From: Rhynchospora pubera
Lineage: Eukaryota > Streptophyta > Magnoliopsida > Poales > Cyperaceae
Assembly: GCA_028095005.1 (NCBI GenBank)
Contig: CM051461.1
Span: 61,547,840-61,611,839 of the forward strand
Direction of reading: 5' to 3'
DNA: 64,000 bases
The notes under the pieces were generated by a model. It searched no databases. It was not told the DNA's origin and saw only the letters and a list, made by a program, of their open reading frames with translations. Positions within the stretch are counted from its first letter, which is position 1, and each line of letters begins with the position of its first letter. A program made the translations under genes and the position numbers. This document shows positions 24,601 to 36,400 of the stretch, in pieces.

Positions 24601-25715
24601 GGCAAGCCAACATAATCAAAGAGGTGAAGGAGAAAAGGGGTTACCAAGCTGAGAAGGGAAGTGGAAGCAACTAAGCAAGTTGGGAGGAGAATCAAGTTAA
24701 GCCAGCACCACCACTGCACCTCCCGTCAGCTCCACCACCTAACCTCGTCGACCGCCGTCGCCGTCTCCACCCCAGTCGCCAGCCTCCACCTTTCTCTCTC
24801 TCTTACTCTTTTATTATTTCCTTTCTTTGTATCTGTTCTGTGCTGGGTCTGAGTAGAGAGTAGAGAGAAGAGAGAGGGGTGACTTAAATGGAATGGAGAT
24901 GGAGAGTGGGGGGCAATTGAGATGCTGAGGTGGCAGAGGGAGAGAGGACAAGAGATGTGATGGTAGGGTTTGGGTCAAGGGTGAATTTCTCAGCTTATGA
25001 GAAATTAGGGGGCAAGACCAGGCACCAAGTGGGGGCTCCAATCGGATTGGATGAGAGGAAGAGGTATGGAGCAGAGAGGGGACAGCGCAACATGTTGTCG
25101 AGAGGGACTCGAGTGGGGTCTCAGCCAATCGACAGGAAGGGAGGAGTGGGGGAGAAAGAGATTGAGTGGGGTCGAGAGTTTGGCGAGAGAGAGAGAAGCG
25201 GATTAATCGAGAGTCGCCTCTGATTGGCGAAGAGCAAAGGAAGAGGGGAACGGGTGGAGAGATGACCCGCTTCGGAGAGAGAAGAGAGATAGAGAGGAGA
25301 AGAGATAAAAGGGGAGAGAAGGAGATGGATCGGACGGATCAGATAATTCAGAGTTTTCTAAACTCGATCCTACGGTCCAGAACAAAGGAATATTAGGAAA
25401 TCGATAACAGCAATAGTGGAAAATGAATTTTAACGCAAATTTCAACTCAAGATAATTTATAAAAGTAGTTATTTGAATTTCTATAATATAAACTAGATAT
25501 TTGAGTACAAATTTTTCTGAAGATTTTGTATATGGCCGAAATTTAATTTTTATATCGGATTCGAAATGAAATTGACTTCTAATTTTTATGGGAGTCGATT
25601 ATCCGCTAATTAACGGAATTAGATTTTTAATCGTATTTATTTGTATTTATTTGTTTGCTTGAAAATTTTCATTTTATTAGATCATCTTATAATTAGTATT
25701 TTTCGGGTTTTTACA
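21627..25715 (-). mobile_element. Large solo LTR (4089 bp), Tekay/Del-like gypsy
   Basis: The plus strand begins TGTCACACCCCGAACC and ends CGGGTTTTTACA. A perfect AATGT duplication flanks it (21622-21626, 25716-25720). LTRs of several kilobases with TGTAA...CCCG and CGGGG..GTGACA ends are characteristic of Tekay/Del chromoviruses, and by that pattern the element reads on the minus strand. There is no adjacent primer-binding site or polyprotein, so it is a solo LTR. The GA/CT-rich part (24.8-25.35 kb) lies near its 5' end in that orientation. The ORFs inside are not recognised as genes. Confidence 0.85.
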
Positions 25716-25892
25716 AATGTCATGCTATATAATATACATATAAATTATAGTTTGCATAATCATTTTTAATTGCTAATGTATATTTTTGTAATATTACTAC
25801 TGTGTAATATGTATAATTTAATTAATATAATCATTATTTATAAAATGTAAGTTAAAAGTTGTTGGCATACTAGTTTAATATTCTCTCGCCAA

Positions 25893-26357
25893 TAGGGGTG
25901 GCAAAAAATCTCGTGACTCGTGGCTAGCTCGAGAAAAATTCGACTCGATTCGACGTTGGCTCGATACATTTGGGCTCGAAGCAAAATTCGACTCGCTCGA
26001 AATTAATTCGAAATTGGCTCGAAATATAATTTTGTTAACTAATTTATATATATTAGTACATAATTTGATATATAATATATTTTTTTATTACATATAAATG
26101 CTATTTTTATTTAAAATATTATTATAAAATGAATAAAATACTAGTTTATGAATAAAAATAATATTAAAATTGATAAATATTAATTAATTTGTTTATTAGT
26201 TGCTTGAAAATTTATGTAAAAAGTACTATAATTTAGCTCGACGAGCTCGTTAAGAAACTCTATACAAATTCGATTCGATTCGACAAAAATCGAATTAATT
26301 TCAAATCAAGCTTGAGCTAAAATTAGCTCGCTCGAGCTCAACTCGTTGCCAGCCCTA
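25893..26357. mobile_element. Non-autonomous hAT element (465 bp)
   Basis: Begins TAGGGGTGGCAAAAAA and ends TTGCCAGCCCTA. A perfect 8-bp duplication CTCGCCAA flanks it (25885-25892, 26358-26365). The interior is full of GCTCGA / TCGAGC motifs in inverted arrangement. There is no transposase. Confidence 0.88.
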
Positions 26358-26421
26358 CTCGCCAACTAGGTATAAATGACAAAGAAAAAGACAAAAGTCC
26401 AACTTAACCCATTTCTTATTA

Positions 26422-27737
26422 GGCAAAATCGGTCTCATACCCCTTAAATCTTGCTCAATTAGATATTTACCCTTCAAATCATTGAAATTGATCCTATGCC
26501 CGTCCATTCTTGATAAAATTAGATATATGCCCTCCTCGACCGTTTAAGTTAATTTCTGAATATAAAAAACTGATTTTTATATCTTATGACTAAATTACCC
26601 CTGTCCAAACTCCTCTTCTCTGCCAAGTCTAAAAGACTTTTCATCTTCTTGTTAATTCTCTCTCTAAGCAATATATCTTTCTGATTCCATTCTAAATATT
26701 TCATAAACGAAAGTTTTTAGAAATACGTGTGTCTAGTTTAACTTTCATCTCTTCGTTTTCATCTGTCTAATAATAATGGGTGTAAGAAACATCAATATTT
26801 CATTTACTAATTTTTTACAATCATTTACTGTTAGCTAACAATATTGCTTTCTTCCCTCTTAGTTTCTTTTAAGCAAAAGTCATGAGACAAATTTCATTAC
26901 TGAAACAAGAAGTAACCAAAAAAATAATACAGTACAAAATATAAATCAACTAATGTACTGGCAACGTACCAGTATTCGGCATCAACTCTTTTTCTTTTAT
27001 GCTTAAACATGTAGCATATTTCCTTCTTCCATAAGATTAGTTAACAATTTATTTACTATTTATTAATTCCAAGTATATTTGCTTGGTAAATTGCATTTTT
27101 TATTTAATTTTTGAAAAATTGAAAGGGGATATATTCTCCAAATACTGCTAAACAACTTTCAGTCTATAGGATGGCTTACTATTTGATTTAGCTTTTTTTT
27201 TTCCTATTTTGTTTTGATTCTCTTTTTTCATCTGGCAGCCGCTGCCCAACTTTCTTAATTGCCAGCCGCTGCCCAATTTTCAAATCGATAACATTAATCT
27301 CGTGGATGGAGATTTGATTCTCCCTGAGTAATTTCAAAAGCTCTATAATGATATGTTTTGTTTCCTTATTAATCTCGTAGAAAGAAGAAATATAAAATGA
27401 AATTAGAAAGATATAATCTCATAAATTAACAATTAGGAAAATTTTAGAATGAAAAAGTATATATCGCAGAAATATTTCTACTTTATATCGTATGGAGAGA
27501 GAATTAACTGGAAGATGAAAAGTCTTTTAGACTTGACAGAGAAGAGGAGTTTGGGCAGGGGTAATTTAGTCATAAGATATAAAAATCGGTTTTTTATATT
27601 CAGAAATTAACTTAAACTGTCGAGGAGGGCATATATCTAATTTTATCAAGAATGGAGGGGTATAGGATCAATTTCAATGATTTGAGGGATAAATATCTAA
27701 TTGAGTAAGATTTGAGGGGTATGGGACCGATTTTGCC
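26422..27737. mobile_element. Mutator-like element with long terminal inverted repeats (1316 bp)
   Basis: Terminal inverted repeats of about 255 bp, beginning GGCAAAATCGGTCTCATA and ending with the complement. A perfect 9-bp duplication TTCTTATTA flanks it (26413-26421, 27738-27746). Long arms plus a 9-bp duplication place it with Mutator-like elements. The middle 0.8 kb has no ORF of note, so it is non-autonomous. The arms differ at only scattered positions. Confidence 0.9.
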
Positions 27738-27746
27738 TTCTTATTA

Positions 27747-28053
27747 TATCCCATTTAATATTCTCTCCATCCGAATGATTTCCCATCCCTGAAAACACTC
27801 TGAAATGTTAGAGTAGTTACGGATTTCAAGATTCCGTAACTAGTCTGTTACGGTTTCTAGAAATTCGTAACTAAGGTTATTATAGTCTGAATTTGAAATT
27901 CCGTATTTATGATATTATTTAAATAATTTTGATTAGGTTGATATTATTATTAATATTTTATATTATTTAATATTATTTTTAAATTTTTCGAACCAGTACC
28001 AGTCCACCACCAGCATAGCTAAATTCAAATAAGCAAGAGAAGTCGTAGAAACT
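27747..28053. repeat. Old dispersed repeat, inverse copy of 18.2-18.4 kb
   Basis: Around 27815-27910 the sequence has several GATTCCGTAAC-type blocks and AGTCTGTTACGG, the reverse complement of blocks at 18300-18375. It is followed by AT-rich sequence and ACCAGTACCAG, as in the other copy. Boundaries are unclear. Confidence 0.45.
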
Positions 28054-28287
28054 GGATGTGTTTAGATGCAATGGAATAAGACTTATTCCGAATAAGACCT
28101 ATTCCGAATGAAATCAAACACAATTTGAATAAATCTTATTCTGAATAAGGTCTTATTCAAAAGTCCTTATTCTTATACCATGGAAATGATTGAATAAGAA
28201 TGGAATTAGAGGAGAGAGGAGAGAGAAAGAGCCCTTTTGTCTTATTCATTTCCCTTATACGGGAGCTTCCAAAATCCAAACACACCC
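28054..28287. mobile_element. GTGTTTGGAT-type MITE rich in TTATTC palindromes
   Basis: Left end GGATGTGTTTAGATG and right end AATCCAAACACACCC are inverted relatives. The interior has repeated CTTATTC/GAATAAG blocks able to fold on themselves. No clear target duplication, so the ends may be eroded. Confidence 0.5.
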
Positions 28288-28417
28288 AAAAGTTGTTGGC
28301 ATACTAGATATAATACAACATGTCATGAAACGAAGAGACACACACACTTGCTTGTCATAGTTAGAGATAGAACCTTGATAGTACTGGGCTGTTGATAGTA
28401 GTTAAGGGAAACTCTTA

Positions 28418-28559
28418 GACTCCGTTTGGATAGGTGTGGGAAGAAGGAAAGAAGGGAAGAAGTGGAAAGAATTATTGAGAAGTGTGTAACTTTGTGAAAA
28501 ATTTGAATTATTTATAATAAATTTTCATCCCTTCTTCCCACACGTATCCAAACAGAGCC
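28418..28559. mobile_element. GTTTGGATAGGTGTGG-family MITE, copy 3
   Basis: Ends GACTCCGTTTGGAT and ATCCAAACAGAGCC. The interior matches the family (GGTGTGGGAAGAAGG, GTGTAACTTTGTGA). The 3-bp flanks (TTA and TAT) do not match, so the duplication has been lost or the boundary is shifted. Confidence 0.65.
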
Positions 28560-30730
28560 TATAAGTAGTTAACTCTAATAAGATGATTGACCCTTGATAG
28601 TACTGGGCTGTTGTGACATGGGGTCTATTTTGAGCCGTCAAGATTACGGCCTGCTTAATTATTCCGTTTCAATGCATCTATCCTTTGCCGAAAGCAATGC
28701 GTATATACATTTAAAAAGGTTTTTTAATTTTTTTTCTTCATTTACACATACATACGTATATACATCTAATTTAGTGTTAGCTGAACTAAGGATTTTAAAA
28801 TAAATATATATTGTGTGACTGTTTACACGCGACACGTCAATGTAACGGTATTTTAAATTTAATTTTAATACATTTATTGTAACAATATTTACTATTCACA
28901 TATAGACGTTTCTCTTTCCCGTGAGCTTTGGACAGAATCATGCGTTGAAAAAAAAAAGACTAAACTTGCCCTTATTGGTTATATATATTTTTTTAATTTG
29001 TTATTTTTTGTTGAATCGAAAAATGTCTTCAAAGATTACGGACATTGTTGTAAAATTTATTTAATGTTGAGCTTGTTATGCACCTAAAGATGACACACAC
29101 AATGAAAACAAATTTTGGATCTATAATTTATAATTAAATGTTTATACACCACAAAATTTAAAAAACCGTGCTGTATAAGGAATTTTTTTTATTTATAATT
29201 CTACAGGAATAAATATGGAAAAGTTCTGGATAAATTATTTTGGTCATAAATTAATATTTTTCTAGTTTGTAAACTATAATATTTCACCATCGTTGGATTG
29301 AAAATTGATGATACTAAAAATTTATTTGCAAAATTGATAATTTCTGATCCCATAGGAAGAATTTGTATGCCGTTCATGTTTTTGGCAATCTTTATCATTA
29401 AAATATAACGTATAATATCCCCACCAATTTTCATTCGATCGTTGCTTGTTGCATGGAGGGATACACTTAATTTACAAGTATTATTTTCATTTAAAAAATG
29501 ATTAATTGAAACCATTCATATATTGGATGGAATTTGAAATTGATGCACGAACAATAGAGAAAGATAATAAAAGAATACAAACAAAAAAGATTTGACTCTG
29601 AAATCACACAGATTCTCAGAATTTTGATAAAGTTTTAATTTCCGATACATAATTAAACTGTCATAAGCTACGACGGCTGCTTTAAATAGACAAATAAAAA
29701 AACTCTAGAAAGATAAATTATATAAAAATACTAAAACAACCGTAAAATTGTCAAAATTGTAAAGAAGGTCCAAAAGTCAATAAAGAAATGCTCAGATCGC
29801 CAATCCGAGCTGACGGTTTGGCCTCTGATTCACAGATCTCCTGTCAAAATTTTAGTCCGATCCGATGGTCGGATAAAAAATTATGTCCATTTTTATGAAA
29901 TGTGCGTGGGAATATATTGCATCAGAAACAATAGGGAATATTATTAGAGTGAATGAATTGTTTAGAAGATGAGGGTTAGAATTAAAAGCACTAGTTGTAA
30001 AACGGAGTACTTCCAATAATTTAATCAAGCTCTCCCAATAATTAGGCACTATAAACTAACTCGTTATTTTCAAGAAAAAAAAAAAACTTCATTCGGTCCC
30101 AGTTTTCCTTTTTCTCCGCTCCTCCTGCCTTCCTCTTTATTATTATTTTTTTTTTCTTTTTTTGCTTTTTTAAAGGGAAAAAAGACAAGGAAACGACCCC
30201 AAAGGGACCCTAGCAGGCACCAACTGGAATCTGCCGACGCATTTGGGAAATAAAAATAGATAAATAAGGCTTCAATTTGCCAAATCCACCTAAAAAACGT
30301 CATATTGCATTCGTCATTACAGTGATATAATCATGTTTCAACTATATATAAATAAATAAATAATTAAATATACAAAACCGTACTCACCGTTCTGAAATGT
30401 CAGGGTTGGTGTTTAGAAAACACAAATTATTTATTAGTAATCAATATCAATTATTTAGCATTTTTTATTAAGAAAATGTCGAATAAGTTCTAAGTGTTTG
30501 CGCAACAACTTTTATGTAATTTTAGAGAACAGTTGAATCCATATAATATTTTGTGACAATTCCGCCGCAGTCTATTCTGTAGATATTAGAAGCCGATTGT
30601 TCATAACAAGTTATTTGTAAATCTCTTAATATGTATCAATTTTACTTTACAAAAAATACCATAAATGATATATGCATAAAGAGCAAAGCGATACAAGTAA
30701 ATTTTCCAAACAATAAGGATTCTACTTTCT
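28560..30730. other. Intergenic, nothing recognised
   Basis: AT-rich DNA, with a T/C-rich patch near 30090-30170. The small ORFs lack recognisable domains. A CAGTACTGGGCTGTTG-like phrase appears twice, near 28382 and 28598, with a TTGATAGTACTGGGCTGTTG core flanking MITE copy 3, which suggests a short local duplication. Confidence 0.4.
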
Positions 30731-30850
30731 AGGCCCAGAGCTCCAGTGGCTAGAGCGGAGGCAAGAGCCATAGCGGTGAAAAGGTTCGATTGATGACATG
30801 ATTGAAATCCACAATCTTTATTTATTTTTTATAATTAATATAATATAGAA
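30731..30850 (+). mobile_element. tRNA-derived SINE (approximate limits)
   Basis: The plus strand carries tRNA-gene-like internal promoter boxes: an A-box-like TGGCTAGAGCGG near 30755 and a B-box-like GGTTCGATTGA near 30783, at about tRNA spacing, followed by AT-rich sequence. The intervening sequence does not fold into a good tRNA, so I call it a SINE head rather than a tRNA gene. No target duplication was identified. Confidence 0.5.
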
Positions 30851-31047
30851 TTCAATAATGTTACCAAAGTTAGAGCACAATGATAATGAGTTAATGATGC
30901 ACTCTTCAGTAAAAAACTAATAACCAGATATTAATAGAAACTGATATGAAACTTTTAATATGGAGGAGTCCACGAATCAAGTCGATCTGTGCTCCAACGT
31001 CGAACGAATGATAATAAACCAAATTCATTCATCTATTTTATTTTTCA

Positions 31048-31195
31048 GGCTCCGTTTGGATAGGTGCAAAAATAAGAAAATAACTTCTTCTTATTTCTAA
31101 ATTTATTATAAACAATCCAAATTCTTCACAAAGTTATACACTTCCCAATACTTATTCCCTTATTCCTCTTATTCCCACACCATCCAAACGGAGCC
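31048..31195. mobile_element. GTTTGGATAGGTG-family MITE, copy 4
   Basis: Perfect 14-bp terminal repeats GGCTCCGTTTGGAT / ATCCAAACGGAGCC. The interior keeps the family AAGTTATACACTTCCCAATA block in inverse orientation. A further stretch to about 31283, ending TCATCCAAAACACAGCC, looks like part of another copy fused to it. No 3-bp duplication is visible. Confidence 0.65.
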
Positions 31196-31724
31196 TTTGT
31201 AAAAAATTTAGATTGTTTATAATAAATTTAGGAGCAAAAAGAATCTATTTCTTTACTCCTAAGCTCATCCAAAACACAGCCTAAATAAAATAGTATTGAT
31301 TTTATCACACTTTTCCTCTTATCCACTTGTCCGTTCCTTGTAGGCTTGATATTCCTTTTCGTTTATAAACCCAAAAGTAAAAAGAAGAAAAATGGTGCGT
31401 CGCACCACTACAACTAGTCTACTAAAGATGCAAAAAGGAATGGGCCCCAAAAATATAAAAAAGACACAAGTAGTACGTAAGAAATAAAGGAAAAGGTCTG
31501 CAATTCTTTGTTATTGCACTCGTGTTTTTATCAGTTGTGCAACCGAAATTGTTTAACATCTGAATTTCATCATCCCATCATTTTCTATCTCTTTCTAGCA
31601 CTTCATTAATGATGCAAGAATCTTTCTGTTATTTTCGAAAATACAATTAATAACGCCTTTTTATCATTCCTCATCCCCTCATAACTTTCTTGTATTCCCC
31701 CGAAAATGAAATCCAGCATTATTC

Positions 31725-31985
31725 AACAGTTATATATTAACATTTAATATATATATAAATGTTGAAGTTATATATGTAACTGTTGAAGTTAATATATATA
31801 ACTGTTGAAGTTATATAGGTACTGTTGAAGTTATATTTGTAACCGTTGAAGTAATATATGTAACTGTTGAAGTTAATATATGTAGCTATTGAAGTTATAT
31901 ATATAACTGTTGAAGTTTGGATACTAACTGTTGTAGTTAATATGAGTAGTGGTTGTAGTTGGAATATTAGTAATTGTTATAGTTC
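31725..31985. repeat. Degenerate minisatellite, unit AACTGTTGAAGTTATATAT
   Basis: About a dozen tandem, imperfect units of 18-20 bp of the form AACTGTTGAAGTTATATAT, drifting to ATAGTTGGAATATTAGTAATTG-like units at the right edge. The same unit recurs at 59905-60180. Each unit contains near-palindromic AACTTCAACAGTT potential. Confidence 0.7.
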
Positions 31986-32232
31986 AGATATAGAAATGGA
32001 AAAGATAGGAGCGAGAGAAATAGTGGAGACCGAAATATAAAAGGATGAGAGGAAAAAAAATAGTGGGGACCAAAAATAGAAAGGATGAAAGGGAGAGCAA
32101 CAGTGGAGACCAAAATAAAAAAGTATGAGAGAAAGAAACAGTGGGGACCAAAAAAAAGAAAAAAATTAAGCGTGTTCCCACTGGAATGATGGATTTTAGG
32201 AATGATCCTTATCAGTCCCACAACCATGCATA

Positions 32233-32263
<31 letters not shown>

Positions 32264-33139
32264 ATGGTTAATAAATAGCGTCCAATATCCATTTTCTGAC
32301 TTGTTAACATGAAAGCTAGCTAATAATGTTGGAGTTTTGGAAACAGCTTTTCATTAGTTAACCAATTTTGGAAAATTTTCAGTTATTATATTTACAAAAA
32401 AGTATAATGGGATATTGGGATTCTAAGTGTTATTGTACGTTTTTATAGCAAAGAGATACCCACGTAATATTTTGTTAACTATCGTTTTTGAATCAAATAA
32501 ATATTTATTATTCACATCTTAAATTAGCAAACATGAAACCTATATAAGGATTGAAATATCTATAATTTTAACACATTATTTTCTTGATCATTAACATCAC
32601 TTATTCAAAAACTCAAGTTCAAAAAATGAAGTATTAAATTTGATCAACATGATATTTATTTTTCGCGCACATCAAAAGTTTTAATGTAATTGATTTCATG
32701 TCTATAGAAATTGAAGAGCTAAAACAATTCAACGCTTTGCCAACTTCAAGTCTTCATTTGATATCTACACACTTCTTAATAATGTCTAATGAAAAGAAAA
32801 AGAAAGCAACACACAAAAACAATTCTATTTGCACGTACAAAAAGCGGCACATTGCATGTCTAAAAGTCGAAATATTTTTAATCATTTGATTTATCAATTT
32901 TCTTATTGGTTCAGATTTCAGAGTAATTAGATCCGAGTAAATGTAGAGACATTGGAAACCAAACAGGATATATGTATGATTTGCATCAAGTTGATTTTAT
33001 AAAAAAAAGAGAAATAGATTATAGACTAGACCCCTTGACTCTCAAGTCCACTCACTCTATTTCCTTTCCTAAAACCCTTCGCCATTGTCACCTAAACACA
33101 AGCTTGAAAAAATCACAAGAACACAAAATTTCACCTTAA
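31986..33139. other. Upstream flank of the CAN gene
   Basis: Holds four short GA-rich repeats of the type AGTGGAGACC / GTGGGGACCAAAAAT (32020-32155), a TAAA tetranucleotide tract (32229-32264) and otherwise AT-rich DNA. Part of the CAN promoter may lie at the right end. No gene seen. Confidence 0.4.
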
Positions 33140-33406
33140 GGCTGTGCTCCAGTACGAAGAGGAAGGAGTAAGAGGAGGGGTGGGGAGGTAAGGGGTGACC
33201 AGAATTATGTAACCCCAAAATTGGGGTGAATGGATTGGGGATTAACTCTTCCTAAGATGAGTCTCTCTCTTACCTCTTCTCATCTCACTTCATCCCTCTT
33301 TATTTCCATTCTGGAGCAAGTAACACCTCACGGGCAGATAAGATTTTAATCTCTCCAAGTCACCTCATCCCCTCTCCCCTTCAAGATTGAGTTCTGGAGC
33401 ACAGCC
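33140..33406. mobile_element. Tourist-like MITE just upstream of the CAN start codon (267 bp)
   Basis: Terminal inverted repeats GGCTGTGCTCCAGTA / TTCTGGAGCACAGCC with a TAA duplication (33137-33139, 33407-33409), the hallmark of PIF/Harbinger-derived Tourist MITEs. The interior has inverted GA-rich and CT-rich arms. Its right end is 13 bp before the CAN ATG, so it must supply most of the 5' UTR or core promoter unless a 5' intron exists. Confidence 0.82.
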
Positions 33407-33419
33407 TAAACAAATTAAA

Positions 33420-36400
33420 ATGGGAAATATTATTCTCAGATGCCTGAAAGCAGTGTGTGATGACACAACTCCCGCCTCGCCACCTCATCAGCCTAGCGCT
33501 GCTTCGAGGCCCCAATTTGCGTCCCCAGCCGCAGCTGGCCTCGCTGCTCTCGGACATCATCTCCTAAACTTCGAGACAACTTCTCAGGTCCTCTTTCTCT
33601 CGCATTCTTCTTTATTTTATTTTCTCTAGTAGGAATAGGATGGGTTACTAATTTTGCAAGAATAATTAACTAAAATTAGTACCTCACATTTCTCTATTGA
33701 GGAAATTGACTTTATCCGCATGTATGTTATCAATGGTCAATTATTAAGTTGATTTATGTCATTTGTTGCTTGTTGGTGCATTTTGTTTTCTTCTTTTCCC
33801 CTTATGGCACAACTCGAATGTTTCAATGCAATCACACATGTTAACGGGGGTTTTTTCTTTTTATCAAATAATAGGTCCCAGAAGGACTGAGTCAATATGT
33901 ATCTGTATCTAAGAAGACACAAGCTAAATGGTATATTTATACACCTTGCAAAATTTGCTATTCTGAGATTTGTGCTGCCACAGCAAACTAAGTGTAAAGA
34001 TATTATATTCAATATTAATTGCCTTTCTGGTGCATTGAAAATAGGTATGCTAAAATATTGGCTGCAAGGAAAGAATCAAACCCGCCTCCTAGAACGCCAG
34101 AGGAAGCAGCGAGCTTGGTGGCTCGTGCTTTGCAGGTTCAAGGAGATGTACTAGCGGTGAGTGGTTTTACAGTAGTTTTTGTCAGTCTGGTCCTTGCAGT
34201 TTATACTTTTCACAGAGAGGTCCGTCTAATTTGGAGAAAAGTAGATAACAACTTGTTCGATTTTCAACTAAATAAATAAATAAATAAAAGTCACTGTTTT
34301 TGGTATGTACTGGTATTGAGCTTAACCAGCTTTGCCTGCCTAGTACCTGCTTATCCTGATTCTTTTTATTTTTTTTTTTTTGCTTCTTTATTTGTCTACT
34401 TGATTTAAAGTGCATTTGTTTTAGCATGTTTTTATACCATGATATACTAATACTATATTATCTCCAATTTGATCGAAATAATTCAATTTATTTAATCACT
34501 TTTTCAATTCCTTTTTAATCATTGCAGGGATTTCTTCAGTTTTATAGCCTTCCATTCCCCCAAATTCAAACACAAGTATCAGGTCCTTCATCGTGGCCTG
34601 AAGGTGTCCAGTTTGAATTGCACACATTGCCTGTGAGCCTTTTTTTGCATACTGCCATTCAATTAATACCATTAGGGTCCTGCAGCAGTACCAATTATGA
34701 TTACTATTTGCTCCTTGATTCGTTTTATACTTCCTATGGATTTTATAATCCAGACATCCTAGAATCCTAGTTATGTTTTATCGTAACAGTCCAGTATGGA
34801 TGCATTGTATATCCAGTAATAAAATATGATGATGACAGGTGGATGCAAAATTGGTTGGTGATGGAGATGGCATGACAGTGCATGTCAACACAGCTGATCC
34901 AAGGGAGTCCAGTGTTGTACCAATAGAGGTACATGAAGCCGTTATAGAAAGACGTCAGGCTCGAGCTGTTAAAGACTATACTAGGGCTGATGCACTTCAG
35001 AAACTGATTAAAGATGCAGGATACAGGTCAAAGATTATATAACTTCTACTTCAAATATTAACATATGTTTTGTAATGATTCCACTGATTAAAGATGCAGG
35101 ATACAGGTCAAAGATTATATAACTTCTAATTCAAATATTAACATCTGTTTTGTAATGATTCCCAGAATATGGCCTGCTATTGTACTGTTCAATTTTTTAT
35201 TCTACTGCTTGATTTGCAACATATGCAATAAAGGGTCAAATAGGAGAAAGTATGATAATCACTGAAATTACACTGTTCTTGTATTATATATTTATGCTGA
35301 AATGATTGATACTATATTCCTAAATAATTGTGGCAATTTTCTCTTCACCCTTTTCTCTTTCTCCTATTGCAAATATAGGGTGCATGACAAAGAAGAGATT
35401 CTAGCACGAGAGTATCGCATTAGGCTTCGGTATATGATTTCTATCTTTACTATGCTTTTGTTATCTTCTATTTATATAATTAGTCCCAGTTTTTTCTGTA
35501 ACAAAATTCAGCTTTTTGTTACCATCTTAGTCTGATGCTGTGACAGCAAGCCATTTATAGGCATACATGTACTGATGTATGCTGAGTTTTGCTGAACTAC
35601 TGTTGTTATCACATCAACCGATATGCTAACAGTTAAAATCCTTACTTTTCATGTCCATATGAATTTTGTAGGATATCAAAATTTACTATTTTTATACTAA
35701 TTTTTGGGGTTTTTTTTTGTACGGTCCTCTTTGACATATGCTGACAGTTTATTTTATCATTTCACTATTTTATTTAGGGCCATCTTTTAAAAATCTGAAT
35801 AAATAGTAACTTATTCTAAAAATAAGAAAATTGGATTCCTACAAGATTTTTATTTGAAAAATACATTCGAACATGAAAAAAGAGGATTTATCCCATTAAC
35901 ATATTGGTTGATATGGTAATGTTAGTACATTAGCAAAACTCATACGTGCTAATACCTAGGGACTGCATTCTTTGGACTTTTTTTAATTTGAACAATGACG
36001 AAACATGTCCTTCATCTAAAGTAACTTTGCATTGCTTGTTTTGATCTTTTTCCCATTTAAACATTGCTACGGCAATCAGAGAAAAAAGCAAGAATGAAGA
36101 TTTTAAAGCGATAGCATTTGAATAACAGCAATAAATTATTTTTATTGACATCAATTTTAAACCCAGTTGGTACTCTCCTTAATTTCTTATGTATATTTAA
36201 ATTAAAATATAAATATTTATTTGTGAAAATATTTTTATACTGGATTTTGTTGATCGCAAAAGTCAAATAAAATAAAAGTAAAACTTAAGAAGAAGGTCAG
36301 AGATGTTTGTATCAACTCTTTTGATTCCAGATTAATTAATATGTAATTCTGTCCATGGGATTGTGTCTGTATTACAAATACTCTATTAACTTAAAGGCTA

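Noticed and set aside
24661..25445. Several overlapping ORFs in both strands, possibly a small gene
   Set aside because: They sit in the GA/CT-rich part of the solo LTR; the overlapping frames on both strands are an effect of purine-rich repeats.
31967..32227. Two overlapping hydrophobic minus-strand ORFs
   Set aside because: Produced by short GTGGGGACCAAAA-type repeats read in two frames; no conserved domain and no splice context.
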